Assembly (NCBI RefSeq): GCF_018130785.1
Contig: NZ_JAFCJT010000018.1
Coordinates: 1-64,000 of the forward strand
DNA from: Bradyrhizobium liaoningense
GTDB lineage: Bacteria; Pseudomonadota; Alphaproteobacteria; Rhizobiales; Xanthobacteraceae
Direction of reading: 5' to 3'
DNA: 64,000 nucleotides
Shown: one piece after another, positions 42,653-52,639 of the stretch
Layout of the letters: each line of letters opens with the position of its first letter
Numbering within the stretch: the first letter of the stretch is position 1
Translations under genes and position numbers: made by a program
The notes under the pieces: model-generated
What the model saw: the letters and a program-made list of their open reading frames with translations, nothing else
The model's database searches: none
Told to the model about the DNA's origin: nothing

Positions 42653-42808
42653 ATGGAAGCCCAGAAGATCGCGGTCGACGCCGTCGTCGCGCTGACCGAT
42701 TGCGACCGCAGCGCTGTCGTCGCCTTCATCCGCCAGCTCTATCTCGCCGGTGTTACCGACCCCAAGCGCCTGACTTTCAAAGGCCTCCAGGCGCTGTCGC
42801 GGGCGTGA
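42653..42808 (+). CDS. Small conserved-looking protein, 51 residues
   Basis: From ATG 42653 to TGA 42806-42808. The protein reads QKIAVDAVVALTDCDRSAVV, then FIRQLYLAGVTDPKRLTFKG and LQALSRA. It is a compact helical protein with no signal or membrane part. Coding is supported by codon use like its neighbours, a ribosome site GAGGTGA 5 bases upstream, and a sensible amino-acid composition. It lies 152 bp after the LysR gene and is convergent with the frameshifted gene at 42830-43289. I do not recognise the family. Confidence 0.55.
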   Translation: MEAQKIAVDAVVALTDCDRSAVVAFIRQLYLAGVTDPKRLTFKGLQALSRA

Positions 42809-42829
42809 CCGGCACGCGCGCATTCGAAT

Positions 42830-43289
42830 CTATTGCGCCTTGACGGTCGGATCGCTGATCCGGATCGAGGTGACGCGGTTCTCGCGCACTTCGAAAGAGA
42901 AAGGCCAGGGCCTGTAGCCCCAGAGCTCGGTCTTCGTTTGCCGGCGGCAGCTTGCGGTGCAGTTCGCCAAGCACGGCCTTGAGGGACGCCTCCGAGATGC
43001 CGACGCCGAGCGCGCCCATGCGCTGGCAGGCAAAGCTGAGTATGTGGGGATCGGGCGGGGTGATGCGCTTACCGGCTTCGACCTTGCAGGCGAACGTCTG
43101 GCCCGCTCGTATCCACTGGCCGCGAAGCTCAGGCTCCGGGGTCTTGCCGCCCTGCGGTCGCGACGGAGCGCCTTGGCCGTTCACCGATGCGGACATTCCG
43201 AGCAGAAACAGCGCGAGCGCAGAGCCCGCCAACGACCGCCATATCCCCAGACACGCCCCGACTTTCCAGCCCTGAAACCAGGATAGCAT
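42830..43289 (-). pseudogene. Periplasmic hypothetical protein with a frameshift near its end
   Basis: From the ATG at 43289 the frame gives a signal-like segment (LAGSALALFLLGMSASVNGQ), then WIRAGQTFACKVEAGKRITP and SLKAVLGELHRKLPPANED. At about 42940 the protein-like sequence moves to another frame (TELWGYRPWPFSFEVRENRV and SIRISDPTVKAQ) ending at 42830. One inserted or lost base explains this. Without repair the frame runs to 42777 through unlike sequence. It may be a real break or an error. Family unknown. Confidence 0.6.
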
Positions 43290-43475
43290 GCCGCAAACCG
43301 ACCGCAACGCCGGGATTGGCGGCGGGTCAGCTACGATTTCAAATTGTGCGCGGCACGGCTCGGAACGTCCCAATCACAACCGGCGGAACAGCCTCAGGAT
43401 GCACGCCAATATCTTGCAGCTCGGGCCGCGTCGGAGTAGATCACGTCCCCGGCTGGGTCACTGGGGAACGGGGAA

Positions 43476-44405
43476 ATGTTGAAACAGCTTTTTGCGCCGC
43501 AACTTGTCATTCTCTATGTGCTTGCGGCCTCGACAATTTACGTTCACTTCCGCGGCAAGCAACGGTTGCGCTTCGCGCGCCAGCTCGGTGATCACTCGAC
43601 CTATCTCGCGCCCTACAATGTGCTGATGTATGCGGGCTCGGCGGTGCCGAACAGGCCGGTGATCCCCGTCGAGCAGTTTCCGGAGCTTAAGCCCCTCAGC
43701 GAGAATTGGGAGACCATTCGCGACGAGGCCGTTCGCCTGTTCGACGAAGGTTTCATTCGCGCAGCAGCGAAGAACAACGACTGGGGCTTTTACTCGTTCT
43801 TCAAGAGCGGCTGGAAGCGGTTTTACCTGAAATGGTATGACGACTTCCTGCCCTCGGCGCGCACGCTGTGTCCGAGGACGGTGGAGCTGCTCAACGCGAT
43901 CCCGAGCGTGCACGGCGCGATGTTCGCGATGCTGCCGCCCGGTGGCAAGCTCGGTGCCCACCGCGATCCCTTCGCCGGCTCGCTGCGCTACCACCTCGGC
44001 CTCGTCACGCCGAACTCGAACAAGTGCCGCATCCTGGTCGATGGCGTCGAATGCGTCTGGCGTGACGGCGAGGCCTTCATGTTCGACGAGACTTTTATTC
44101 ACAGCGCGGAGAATGCGACTGACGTCAACCGCATCATCCTGTTCTGCGACGTCGAGCGCCCGATGAAGTACGGCTTCATAACCGCGATCAACCGCTGGGT
44201 CAGCCATCACATTGTCAAGGCGTCGGCGACCCAGAATGTCGATGGCGAGAGCGTCGGCGTGCTCAACAAGGTGTTCGGCAAGCTCTACGAGATCCATCTC
44301 GGCAGCCGCAAGGTCAAGGAATGGAACCGCAACGTGTACTACACGCTGAAGTACTCGCTGACGGCGCTGATCCTCGGTCTGATCGTGTTGTCGGCGCTGC
44401 GGTGA
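43476..44405 (+). CDS. Aspartyl/asparaginyl beta-hydroxylase family protein (LpxO-like)
   Basis: 309 residues. An N-terminal membrane helix (LFAPQLVILYVLAASTIYV) anchors a cytoplasmic Fe(II)/2-oxoglutarate dioxygenase domain, and a second helix (LTALILGLIVLSAL) ends the protein. The iron ligands are GAHRDPFAGSLRYHLGL (His and Asp) and the His of DETFIHSAEN; RYHLGL also supplies residues for 2-oxoglutarate. This layout is that of LpxO, which hydroxylates the secondary acyl chain of lipid A, although the family also includes peptide hydroxylases. Envelope genes lie further right in the window. A terminator follows 26 bp after the stop. Confidence 0.82.
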   Translation: MLKQLFAPQLVILYVLAASTIYVHFRGKQRLRFARQLGDHSTYLAPYNVLMYAGSAVPNRPVIPVEQFPELKPLSENWETIRDEAVRLFDEGFIRAAAKNNDWGFYSFFKSGWKRFYLKWYDDFLPSARTLCPRTVELLNAIPSVHGAMFAMLPPGGKLGAHRDPFAGSLRYHLGLVTPNSNKCRILVDGVECVWRDGEAFMFDETFIHSAENATDVNRIILFCDVERPMKYGFITAINRWVSHHIVKASATQNVDGESVGVLNKVFGKLYEIHLGSRKVKEWNRNVYYTLKYSLTALILGLIVLSALR

Positions 44406-44431
44406 GCGTGTTGTCACGTTGCAAATGAAAA

Positions 44432-44456
44432 GCCCCGGAGCAAGCTCCGGGGCTTT
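44432..44456. terminator. Terminator hairpin between lpxO-like gene and mosA
   Basis: GCCCCGGAG (44432-44440), loop CAAG, CTCCGGGGC (44445-44453), then TTT. On the opposite strand the stem is followed by TTTTCATTT. The two flanking genes converge here, so it can serve both. Confidence 0.85.
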
Positions 44457-44480
44457 GTCTTTACGGGCCTGACCGCACTG

Positions 44481-45308
44481 TCACGCAGGCTTGGCGCCAG
44501 TGTTGATGATCGAGCCGACATGCTGGCCGCGCAACGCCGCGGAGATCCGGCCGGGAACGAGGCCGTTGACGACCTGCACGCGCCCGATGTGCCGCGCATT
44601 CGCCATCACCTCGAGCAGTGCAGGATCGAACGGCAGCGTGCCCTTCAGCTTCGCAAGCTCAGAGAAACTCGTCTCCTTCAGCAGCTCTGCCTTCTTGCCA
44701 TCGACGCCATTAGGATCAGTGCTGTAGACGCCGTCGACGTCCTCCACGATCGTGAGGGCCGCGGCCCCGAGCGCGTCGGCGAGCAGGAACGCGCCGGTGT
44801 CGGCGCGATGCAGCGGGATGCGCGCGGTCGGGAATTCGTGATGGTGATAGGGCGGGAAGGCGCTGCCGACGACCGCACGCGCCGCGCTGAGGTGGATCGC
44901 GAGCTGGCTCGCGATGGTTGGGTGCTCGACATAGGAGACACCTTCCGGCGCGAGCAGGCTCGCAAGGATGTGACCGTTCTGGCCGGCCTCGCTGGCGGCG
45001 AGCGGCGCCAGCGAGCCGACTGGCAGGCCGAGGTCGAGGCCGACACTGTAGAGGTGCCGCGCACGAATGCCGGCGCCGGTCAGGATGAGCAGGCGATGCT
45101 CCGGCAGCAGTGCGCGCAGCTCGTCGACGAGCGGAAGGATCGCATCATGACCTCGGTCCATGATGCGGCCGCCGATCTTGATGACCTGCAGCCAGGGCAG
45201 CAGCTTGATCGGGCGATTGCCGGCGACGGGGCGGGTGAGATCGCTGTCGAGCAAGGTCTGGCGCGCGAGCGGCGAGGCGACGTGCTTGATCTGGTTGGTG
45301 TCAGCCAT
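44481..45308 (-). CDS. mosA: Molybdenum storage protein subunit alpha
   Basis: 275 residues of the amino-acid-kinase (UMP-kinase-like) fold. The protein closely follows Azotobacter vinelandii MosA as I remember it: IKHVASPLARQTLLDSDLTR at the start, LPWLQVIKIGGRIMDRG (nucleotide P-loop region), RLLILTGAGIRARHLYSVGL, SAFPPYHHHEF with the three His that take part in molybdate-cluster binding, and VQVVNGLVPGRISAALRG at the end. With MosB it builds an ATP-driven cage that stores polyoxomolybdate. I use the ATG at 45308. It starts 13 bp after mosB on the same strand, so the two form an operon. No nitrogenase or Mo-transport gene is in the window. Confidence 0.92.
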   Translation of the reverse strand: MADTNQIKHVASPLARQTLLDSDLTRPVAGNRPIKLLPWLQVIKIGGRIMDRGHDAILPLVDELRALLPEHRLLILTGAGIRARHLYSVGLDLGLPVGSLAPLAASEAGQNGHILASLLAPEGVSYVEHPTIASQLAIHLSAARAVVGSAFPPYHHHEFPTARIPLHRADTGAFLLADALGAAALTIVEDVDGVYSTDPNGVDGKKAELLKETSFSELAKLKGTLPFDPALLEVMANARHIGRVQVVNGLVPGRISAALRGQHVGSIINTGAKPA

Positions 45309-45321
45309 GACGGTGCGCCCT

Positions 45322-46134
45322 TCAGCTCGCGGTGATGATGGTGCCGACATGCTCGCCCGCGAGCGCGCGGGTAAGGTTGCCGGGGACGAGGCCGTTGATG
45401 ATCTGCACCTCGCGGACGTGGCGCGAGGCGTTGAGCAGATCGAGCACCGGGAATTCGAGGATCGAGTCCTGAAGGCCCTTGGCCTTCATCTCCGCCACTG
45501 AGATCTTCGGGATGAAGGTCGCGTTCTTCGACGTCTTCGGGTTCGCGGTGTAGAGGCCGTTCTCGTCCTTCACATAGATCATCGCCTTGCAGCCGAATTG
45601 CTCGGCCACGAGGAAGCATCCGGCATCGGTGCGATAGGGCGGGATCACACCCTCGGCTGCAGGCCGCATCCACAGGCTATAGGGCGGCATGCCGCTGAAG
45701 ATCACCGCGTTCACCTCGGCGAGGAACAGCGGCACGGACGACAGTCCGGCGCTGCTGACGGCGGAGATGCCGTGCTTGGCGAGCAGCTGCCCGAGCATCG
45801 CGGCGTTCTGGTCGGCGACCGAGGCGCCGAGCTGCGAGAGCACGCCGGCCGGCAAGTGAAGCCCGGCCGCGATCGAATACAGATGCCGCGCGCGGGTGCC
45901 TGCGCCGGTTCCGATCAGGAGCTTGTGCGCCTTGCGGGCGGCGACGATCTCCTCGACGACCGGATAGACCGCGGCCCGGCCGCGATCGATCATGCTCTGG
46001 CCGCCGATCTTGATGACCGTGGCGTCGGGCAGGATCCGGAAGTCCGCTGCTTTCTCCGCTGCTGCGACCAGCTGCGGGTCGGTGAGCGAGCGCTGCATCA
46101 ACAGCCCCTCGAGCTCCGTGATCGTGTTCGACAT
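45322..46134 (-). CDS. mosB: Molybdenum storage protein subunit beta
   Basis: 270 residues, the same length as A. vinelandii MosB. Matching blocks are LEGLLMQRSLTDPQLVAAAE, ADFRILPDATVIKIGGQSMI, HKLLIGTGAGTRARHLYSIA, FSGMPPYSLWMRPAAEGVIP, YRTDAGCFLVAEQFGCKAMI and VPGNLTRALAGEHVGTIIT. I prefer the ATG at 46134 because GAGAGG then lies 9 bases upstream; the in-frame ATG at 46143 would touch that site. First gene of the mosBA pair and divergent from a SnoaL-fold gene 116 bp away. Regulation by molybdate is known for storage systems in general, but no ModE-type site was recognised here. Confidence 0.92.
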   Translation of the reverse strand: MSNTITELEGLLMQRSLTDPQLVAAAEKAADFRILPDATVIKIGGQSMIDRGRAAVYPVVEEIVAARKAHKLLIGTGAGTRARHLYSIAAGLHLPAGVLSQLGASVADQNAAMLGQLLAKHGISAVSSAGLSSVPLFLAEVNAVIFSGMPPYSLWMRPAAEGVIPPYRTDAGCFLVAEQFGCKAMIYVKDENGLYTANPKTSKNATFIPKISVAEMKAKGLQDSILEFPVLDLLNASRHVREVQIINGLVPGNLTRALAGEHVGTIITAS

Positions 46135-46250
46135 CCGAGACATCCTCTCGCTTCTTGATGCGGTCTCTGCGGCGGACCCTCCGGCCCTCGCGAATCTTGC
46201 TGCACTCTTCGGTCCATGGCAACAAGGTCGCCGCGCTTTAGCGGCCAAAC

Positions 46251-46721
46251 ATGGAGCAGGCAATGGCCCCGTTGCCAGTTGCGAACACCGAGACCGTGCA
46301 ATTCTTCCGCGCGTGGCTGGATACCTTCTCAGGCTATGTCCGCGAGGTCGACTACGCCTCGGCGAGACCGCTCTTCCATCCGGATGTGCTGGCCTTCGGC
46401 ACGCACAACGATGTCATCCCCGGCCTCGACCAATGGGTCTCGACGCAGTGGGACAACGTCTGGCCGAGGACGGCCGACTTCCGTTTCGTGCTCGAGCAGG
46501 CCTCGGTCCTGGCCTCACCTGACGGCACGATGGCGACCGTGATCGCGCCCTGGACGAGCACGGGCTACCATCCCGACGGCAGCGCATTTCCACGCCCCGG
46601 CCGGGCGACGATGGTGTTTTCGAGGAATGGCGATGGCTGGCTGTGCGTGCATTCGCACATGTCGCTCAATCGCGGTGTGCCGCAGGCGAGCCATGCCAAT
46701 CGGCCGGTGAAGGCCTGGTAG
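46251..46721 (+). CDS. SnoaL/NTF2-fold protein
   Basis: 156 residues. TVQFFRAWLDTFSGYVREVD, HPDVLAFGTHNDVIPGLDQW, VIAPWTSTGYHPDGSAF and WLCVHSHMSLNRG fit the cone-shaped SnoaL-like fold used by small isomerases and by proteins of unknown role. Start either at 46251 or at the ATG at 46263, which has GGAG 6-7 bases upstream and may be the real one. It is divergent from mosBA and ends at a hairpin terminator shared with the next, convergent gene. Confidence 0.78.
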   Translation: MEQAMAPLPVANTETVQFFRAWLDTFSGYVREVDYASARPLFHPDVLAFGTHNDVIPGLDQWVSTQWDNVWPRTADFRFVLEQASVLASPDGTMATVIAPWTSTGYHPDGSAFPRPGRATMVFSRNGDGWLCVHSHMSLNRGVPQASHANRPVKAW

Positions 46722-46749
46722 ATCGCGATCACATGTTCGACATGCAAAA

Positions 46750-46774
46750 GGCCCCGGACACGTCCGGGGCCTTT
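46750..46774. terminator. Bidirectional terminator hairpin
   Basis: GGCCCCGGAC (46750-46759) and GTCCGGGGCC (46762-46771) form a GC stem with a very small loop, flanked by AAAA on the left and TTT on the right. It lies between the SnoaL-fold gene and the convergent fumarylacetoacetate-hydrolase gene. Confidence 0.88.
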
Positions 46775-46796
46775 CGATTTTCAGTCGTTGCGCAGC

Positions 46797-47498
46797 TTAC
46801 TCAGGCTGGCCGATGTTCACCTTCAGCGTGCCGACGCCGTCGACGCCGCATTCGAGCTTGTCGCCTGGCTGGAGCTGCGACACGCCGGCCGGCGTGCCCG
46901 TCATGATGATATCGCCGGCGGCGAGCTTCACCTGCTGCGAGAGCTGCCAGATGATCTCGGGCACGTTCCAGATCAGCTCGGTCAGATCGCCCTTCTGGGC
47001 TTCCTTGCCGTTGACGGTGAGCCAGATCTTGCCCTTGGCGGGATGGCCGATCTTCAAGGCCGGCTGCACTGCGGAGCAGGGGGCCGAGCCGTCGAACGAC
47101 TTGCCGATCTCCCACGGACGCTCCTTCTTGCGCGAGGCGATCTGAAGGTCGCGGCGGGTGAGGTCGATGCCGACGGCGTAACCGTAGACGTGGTCGAGCG
47201 CCTTGTCGGCGGGGATGTTGAGGCCACCGCTCTTCATCGCGACGATCAGCTCGACCTCGTGATGCAAATCCTTGGTCAGCGGCGGATAGGGAATGGTGGC
47301 GCCGTCGGGCACCAGCATGTCGGCGTGCTTGGCGAAGAAGAAGGGCGGGGCGCGCTCGTCATTGCCCATTTCGCGGATGTGCTCGAGATAATTGCGGCCG
47401 ACGCACCAGATGCGGCGCACGGGATAACGGCCGCTTTCGCCAATGACGGGAAGCGAAGCCTGGGGCGGAAGCGGGATGACGTAGGAGGCGGCGTTCAT
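46797..47498 (-). CDS. Fumarylacetoacetate hydrolase family protein
   Basis: 233 residues, the size of the fumarylpyruvate-hydrolase / acylpyruvase group. RIWCVGRNYLEHIREMGN is the N-terminal signature. FFFAKHADMLVP and HHEVELIVAM carry the metal ligands (the two Glu), and YAVGIDLTRRDLQ supplies the Asp. GKSFDGSAPCSAVQPA and IIMTGTPAGVSQLQPGDKLE are further conserved blocks. It should split C-C bonds of acylpyruvates late in aromatic (gentisate-type) breakdown. It lies upstream of no obvious partner gene; the ABC exporter ends 39 bp away on the same strand. Confidence 0.88.
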   Translation of the reverse strand: MNAASYVIPLPPQASLPVIGESGRYPVRRIWCVGRNYLEHIREMGNDERAPPFFFAKHADMLVPDGATIPYPPLTKDLHHEVELIVAMKSGGLNIPADKALDHVYGYAVGIDLTRRDLQIASRKKERPWEIGKSFDGSAPCSAVQPALKIGHPAKGKIWLTVNGKEAQKGDLTELIWNVPEIIWQLSQQVKLAAGDIIMTGTPAGVSQLQPGDKLECGVDGVGTLKVNIGQPE

Positions 47499-47536
47499 GG
47501 AGCGGTCTCGCTGCTCTTGGTGGGGTGAAGGGAACT

Positions 47537-49339
<1,803 letters not shown>

Positions 49340-49457
49340 CCGGTGTCCATTGACGGGGCAAGCAAGAGCCTGCCCGCGCGTCAGGGATCGAAGGGCCTCT
49401 GTGCCCGCTAAAGCCGCGCTTTTCAAGCCCAATTAAGGGCTTGCGCCGGGATGGAAT

Positions 49458-50471
49458 CTAGGCCGAGGCGGCGTGGCGGAGCTCGCCATGGCGCTCGCGG
49501 AACAGCTTGTCCTCCCAGGCCAGCGCATGCGCTGCGATGGTCTCCAGGTCGTCGTATTGCGGCTTCCAGTCGAGCAGGCTGCGGATGCGGCTGGTGTCGG
49601 CGACCATGGTCATGATGTCGCCGGGCCGGCGCGGGGCGTATTGCACGGCGAAGCTGCGCCCCGAAACCCGGCGCACCGCGTCGATGGTCTCCAGCACCGA
49701 ATAGCCGCGGCCATAGCCGCAATTCAGCGTCGTCGAGGCCCCGCCGTTGCGCAGGTAAGCGAGTGCCGAGCGATGGGCCTGCGAGAGGTCCGTGACGTGG
49801 ATGAAGTCGCGGATGCAGCTGCCGTCCTGGGTCGGATAGTCGGTGCCGAACACGTCGATCTTGGCGCGCTGGCCGGTCGCGGCCTCGACGGCGATCTTGA
49901 GCAAATGCGTTGCGCCGACGGTGGCCAGCCCGATGCGCGCCTGCGGATCGGCGCCGGCGACGTTGAAATAGCGCAAGGTCACGTATTGCATGCCGTAGGC
50001 GGTGGCGACGTCGTGCAGCATGATCTCGGTCATCAGCTTCGACGAGCCGTAGGGCGACAGCGGCCGCGTCGGCGCATGCTCGGGGACCGGCCCCTGGTCC
50101 GGATTGCCGTAGACGGCGGCGGTCGAGGAGAAGATGAAGCGGCCAATGCCGCGCTTGACCGCGACGTTGAGCAAATTGCGCGCGGTCATGAAGTTGTTGC
50201 GGTAGTAGCCGAGCGGGTCGCGCATCGAGTCCGGCACCACGACGGAGCCCGCGAAATGGATGATGCTCTCGATGTTGTGTTGGGCGATCACGCCCTCGAC
50301 CAGGTTCTCGTCGCCGGCGTCGCCAATGAACAGCGGCACGCCCTCCGGCAGATAGGCGGAGAAACCGGTGGAGAGATCGTCGATCACAACGACGTCCTCG
50401 CCGGCTTCCACCAGCGCGAGGACCGTGTGACTTCCGATATAACCGGCGCCGCCGGTGACTAGCACAGTCAT
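49458..50471 (-). CDS. galE: UDP-glucose 4-epimerase
   Basis: 337 residues of the extended SDR fold. TVLVTGGAGYIGSHTVLAL binds NAD. FIFSSTAAVYGNPDQGPVPE supplies the catalytic Ser, SPYGSSKLMTEIMLHD the Tyr-x3-Lys pair, and YVTLRYFNVAGADPQARIG is the GalE-specific block. The tail RSLLDWKPQYDDLETI is usual. It interconverts UDP-glucose and UDP-galactose for polysaccharide synthesis. It is divergent from the glycosyltransferase at 50598. Confidence 0.93.
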   Translation of the reverse strand: MTVLVTGGAGYIGSHTVLALVEAGEDVVVIDDLSTGFSAYLPEGVPLFIGDAGDENLVEGVIAQHNIESIIHFAGSVVVPDSMRDPLGYYRNNFMTARNLLNVAVKRGIGRFIFSSTAAVYGNPDQGPVPEHAPTRPLSPYGSSKLMTEIMLHDVATAYGMQYVTLRYFNVAGADPQARIGLATVGATHLLKIAVEAATGQRAKIDVFGTDYPTQDGSCIRDFIHVTDLSQAHRSALAYLRNGGASTTLNCGYGRGYSVLETIDAVRRVSGRSFAVQYAPRRPGDIMTMVADTSRIRSLLDWKPQYDDLETIAAHALAWEDKLFRERHGELRHAASA

Positions 50472-50597
50472 GATCTCACCCGTCTTCGATCAACGCGCCA
50501 AGTTAACGTTTGCGCGGTGAAGAGGGGGTTTCGGCGCAGCTGAACTGGTCACTATGCTTAATGTTGCGTATAGGGGGCCAACGAAGCGGAGCATGAC

Positions 50598-51635
50598 GTG
50601 GCGAATTCCCCGGGCGATCTACAGGTGATCGTGCCAAATCTGCACAGGCGCTATTCCGGGGTCACCGCGACCAACCGGATGGTGGCACCGCGGCTGGCCA
50701 AGCTGTATCGCGCCGCATGGTTCGGTTCCGATGCGCCGGAGGGGATTGCGCGCCTGAGCGCTGCGGATTTCCTGAAATTGTGGCGCCGCAAGCAGCCCTT
50801 GATCTGGCACGCGCGCCGCAACAACGAGATGATCGCGGGTGTCTTGTTGCGCGCGCTCGGCTGGCCATTGAAACTGGTCTTCACCTCGGCGGCGCAGCGG
50901 CATCACAGCTGGATCACGCGCTGGCTGATCCGGCGCATGGACGCGATTATCGCGACCTCAGATATCTCGGCCTCGTTCCTGAAAGTGAAGGCGACCGTGA
51001 TCCCGCATGGCGTCGACACCGAAATCTATGCGCCGCCGACAGATCGCGCCGCGGCGTTCGCTGAAAGCGGATTGCCCGGCGGCTACGCCATCGGCTGCTT
51101 CGGCCGCGTGCGTGCGCAGAAAGGCACGGACGTGTTCGTCGATGCGATGTGCCGGCTGTTGCCGCGCTATCCCGATTGCGCCGCAGTCATCGTCGGCCAG
51201 GTCACGCCCGAGCAAACTCCCTTCGCCAATGACCTGAAGAAGCGCATCGAGGCCGCTGGCCTGCAATCGCGCATCGTCATCACCGGTGAGCTGCCGATCG
51301 AAGCGGTGCAGCGCTGGTATCAGCGGCTGACGATCTATGCCTTCACCTCGCGCAACGAGGGATTTGGCCTGACGCTGATCGAGGCGATGGCCGCCGGCAG
51401 TGCGCTCGTCGCTGCGCGCGCTGGGGCGGCCGAGCTCGTCGTCGAGGATGGCGTCACCGGCGTGCTGATCCCGACAGGTGATGCCGATGCGCTGGCTGCG
51501 GCGCTCGAGCCGCTGATGCGCGATGTGGCTGCGGCGACGGCGATGGGCGAGCGCGGGCGGGCGCGGGTGCTCGAACGATTCAGCCTCGATGCCGAGGCGG
51601 CGCGGATCGGCGAGGTCTATCGTCCGCTGCTCTGA
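50598..51635 (+). CDS. GT4-type glycosyltransferase (LPS-core-like)
   Basis: 345 residues starting at a GTG (50598). GT-B fold of family GT4. The donor-site helix FTSRNEGFGLTLIEAMAAGS holds the E-x7-E motif, and IGCFGRVRAQKGTDVFVDAM is the second-domain start with the phosphate-binding Arg and Lys. HAVRNN-like HARRNNEMIAGVLLRALG and VIPHGVDTEIYAPP are also typical. I remember close relatives annotated as LPS-core mannosyltransferases (LpcC type). It is divergent from galE (126 bp). Confidence 0.85.
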   Translation: MANSPGDLQVIVPNLHRRYSGVTATNRMVAPRLAKLYRAAWFGSDAPEGIARLSAADFLKLWRRKQPLIWHARRNNEMIAGVLLRALGWPLKLVFTSAAQRHHSWITRWLIRRMDAIIATSDISASFLKVKATVIPHGVDTEIYAPPTDRAAAFAESGLPGGYAIGCFGRVRAQKGTDVFVDAMCRLLPRYPDCAAVIVGQVTPEQTPFANDLKKRIEAAGLQSRIVITGELPIEAVQRWYQRLTIYAFTSRNEGFGLTLIEAMAAGSALVAARAGAAELVVEDGVTGVLIPTGDADALAAALEPLMRDVAAATAMGERGRARVLERFSLDAEAARIGEVYRPLL

Positions 51636-51862
51636 GCCCGCTTCTCGGGGCCGCAAACAAAAATCTCGCAGAACAACCCCATGCACAGTAGCCGGTGCCA
51701 GCGGAATCAATGGCTTGGAGACGTGTGCATATTTTATGCGGATTTTACGAAATGAGATTGACTCGTCGGGCAAAACACCGGCATGATGTCATCATCGGCA
51801 CAGCCTCGACGGCCTCCACCTGGATCGTCCATCCAGGTTTCTTCAAGCTCTGGCGGTCGGCT

Positions 51863-52261
51863 TCACATTGGGCAGCGCACATACGGCATTTGCACCGGCA
51901 CCGGCTCCTTGGAGCTGAGCGTGATGTTATTCTCGCCGGAGAATGTCAGATCGAATGTCACGTCTGAAATCGCGACGCCGTCCGAGCACGACGCGATCAG
52001 TCGCATGTTCGGCCCGTCTTCGCGCAATGATTTGACGGTGCATTTTTCAAATGTGCCGGTGATTTGCTTTCCCTGGACGATCAAGCCGCCGGCGTGGAGA
52101 TCAGCATCTTTCTTGAAGGCAAGCCTGTTGTTCTCTTTGGTGAATATGTCGCCACAGGCCGAGGCGTCGATTGACCAGGCTCCGTTCAAATCCGCAGCCT
52201 GTATCGAGGCCGATTGCGTCACGAGAAGTAATGCCGTCACCAGGGAATTGAAGGTCTTCAT
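51863..52261 (-). CDS. Periplasmic protein of unknown function
   Basis: 132 residues with a clear signal peptide (NSLVTALLLVTQSASIQA, cleavage before ADLNG). The mature part begins DLNGAWSIDASACGDIFTKE and has four Cys (ACGD, EKCTV, ASCSD, VRCPM) that could form two disulfides. The rest is a mostly beta pattern (LIVQGKQITGTFEKCTV). It looks like a small lipocalin-like or META-like beta-barrel protein, but I cannot assign a family. An FNR/FixK-type box lies 129 bp upstream of the start. GC content is lower than in the neighbours. Confidence 0.78.
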   Translation of the reverse strand: MKTFNSLVTALLLVTQSASIQAADLNGAWSIDASACGDIFTKENNRLAFKKDADLHAGGLIVQGKQITGTFEKCTVKSLREDGPNMRLIASCSDGVAISDVTFDLTFSGENNITLSSKEPVPVQMPYVRCPM

Positions 52262-52540
52262 GAAACTCTCCGACTAAATGGGCAATGTCGCTGAATCAGC
52301 CTCTTCGACGCCGAGGAGGCGCAGTAAGACGTGGTCCTTCGTATCGGTCCTGAGCAGCGTTTAGTTGCGATGAACTGGCGAACCTGTTGTTGATCCAGGT
52401 CAAAGGACCTGCAGAGCACTCGTCCTACGGCCGGGTGCAGCGTAACACGATGGCGAGCGCGCCCTGTTAGAATCAGACAGGTCGCCGAACATATCCGGCG
52501 GCCTCCGCGCTTGCCGTGGTTGGCGGGGCGGCGCCCCGGC
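52262..52540. other. Leader region upstream of the periplasmic protein gene
   Basis: 279 bp with no credible gene. Apart from the FNR/FixK-like box at 52390-52403 I see no feature. A minus-strand frame is open through most of it but has no motif. Confidence 0.5.
52390..52403 (-). promoter_or_regulatory. FNR/FixK-type binding site
   Basis: TTGATCCAGGTCAA fits the TTGAT-N4-ATCAA consensus of FNR/FixK regulators with one mismatch. Its centre is about 135 bp upstream of the ATG at 52261, leaving room for a class II promoter (site at -41) and a leader of roughly 90 nt. The -10 region read on the minus strand (around 52362-52368) is weak. It suggests low-oxygen control of the periplasmic protein gene. 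Confidence 0.55.
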
Positions 52541-52639
52541 TGAAGCGCGATGGGATCAGGATAAATCGTCATCGCGCCTCAGGATATTGCTTGAGCACGA
52601 TGTTCCCGGAAAACGGCTTAGCGCTTTCCGGATCAGGCT
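52541..52639. repeat. Intergenic palindromic repeat, family B (copy 1)
   Basis: Starts TGAAGCGCGATGGGATCAGG, passes ATAAATCGTCATCGCGC and TTGCTTGAGCACGATGTTCC and ends GGCTTAGCGCTTTCCGGATC. This is the common Bradyrhizobium element with GCGATGA..TCATCGC and GGAAAAC..TTTTCC arms. Partial copies are at 53484-53532 and 54656-54694. Confidence 0.7.
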
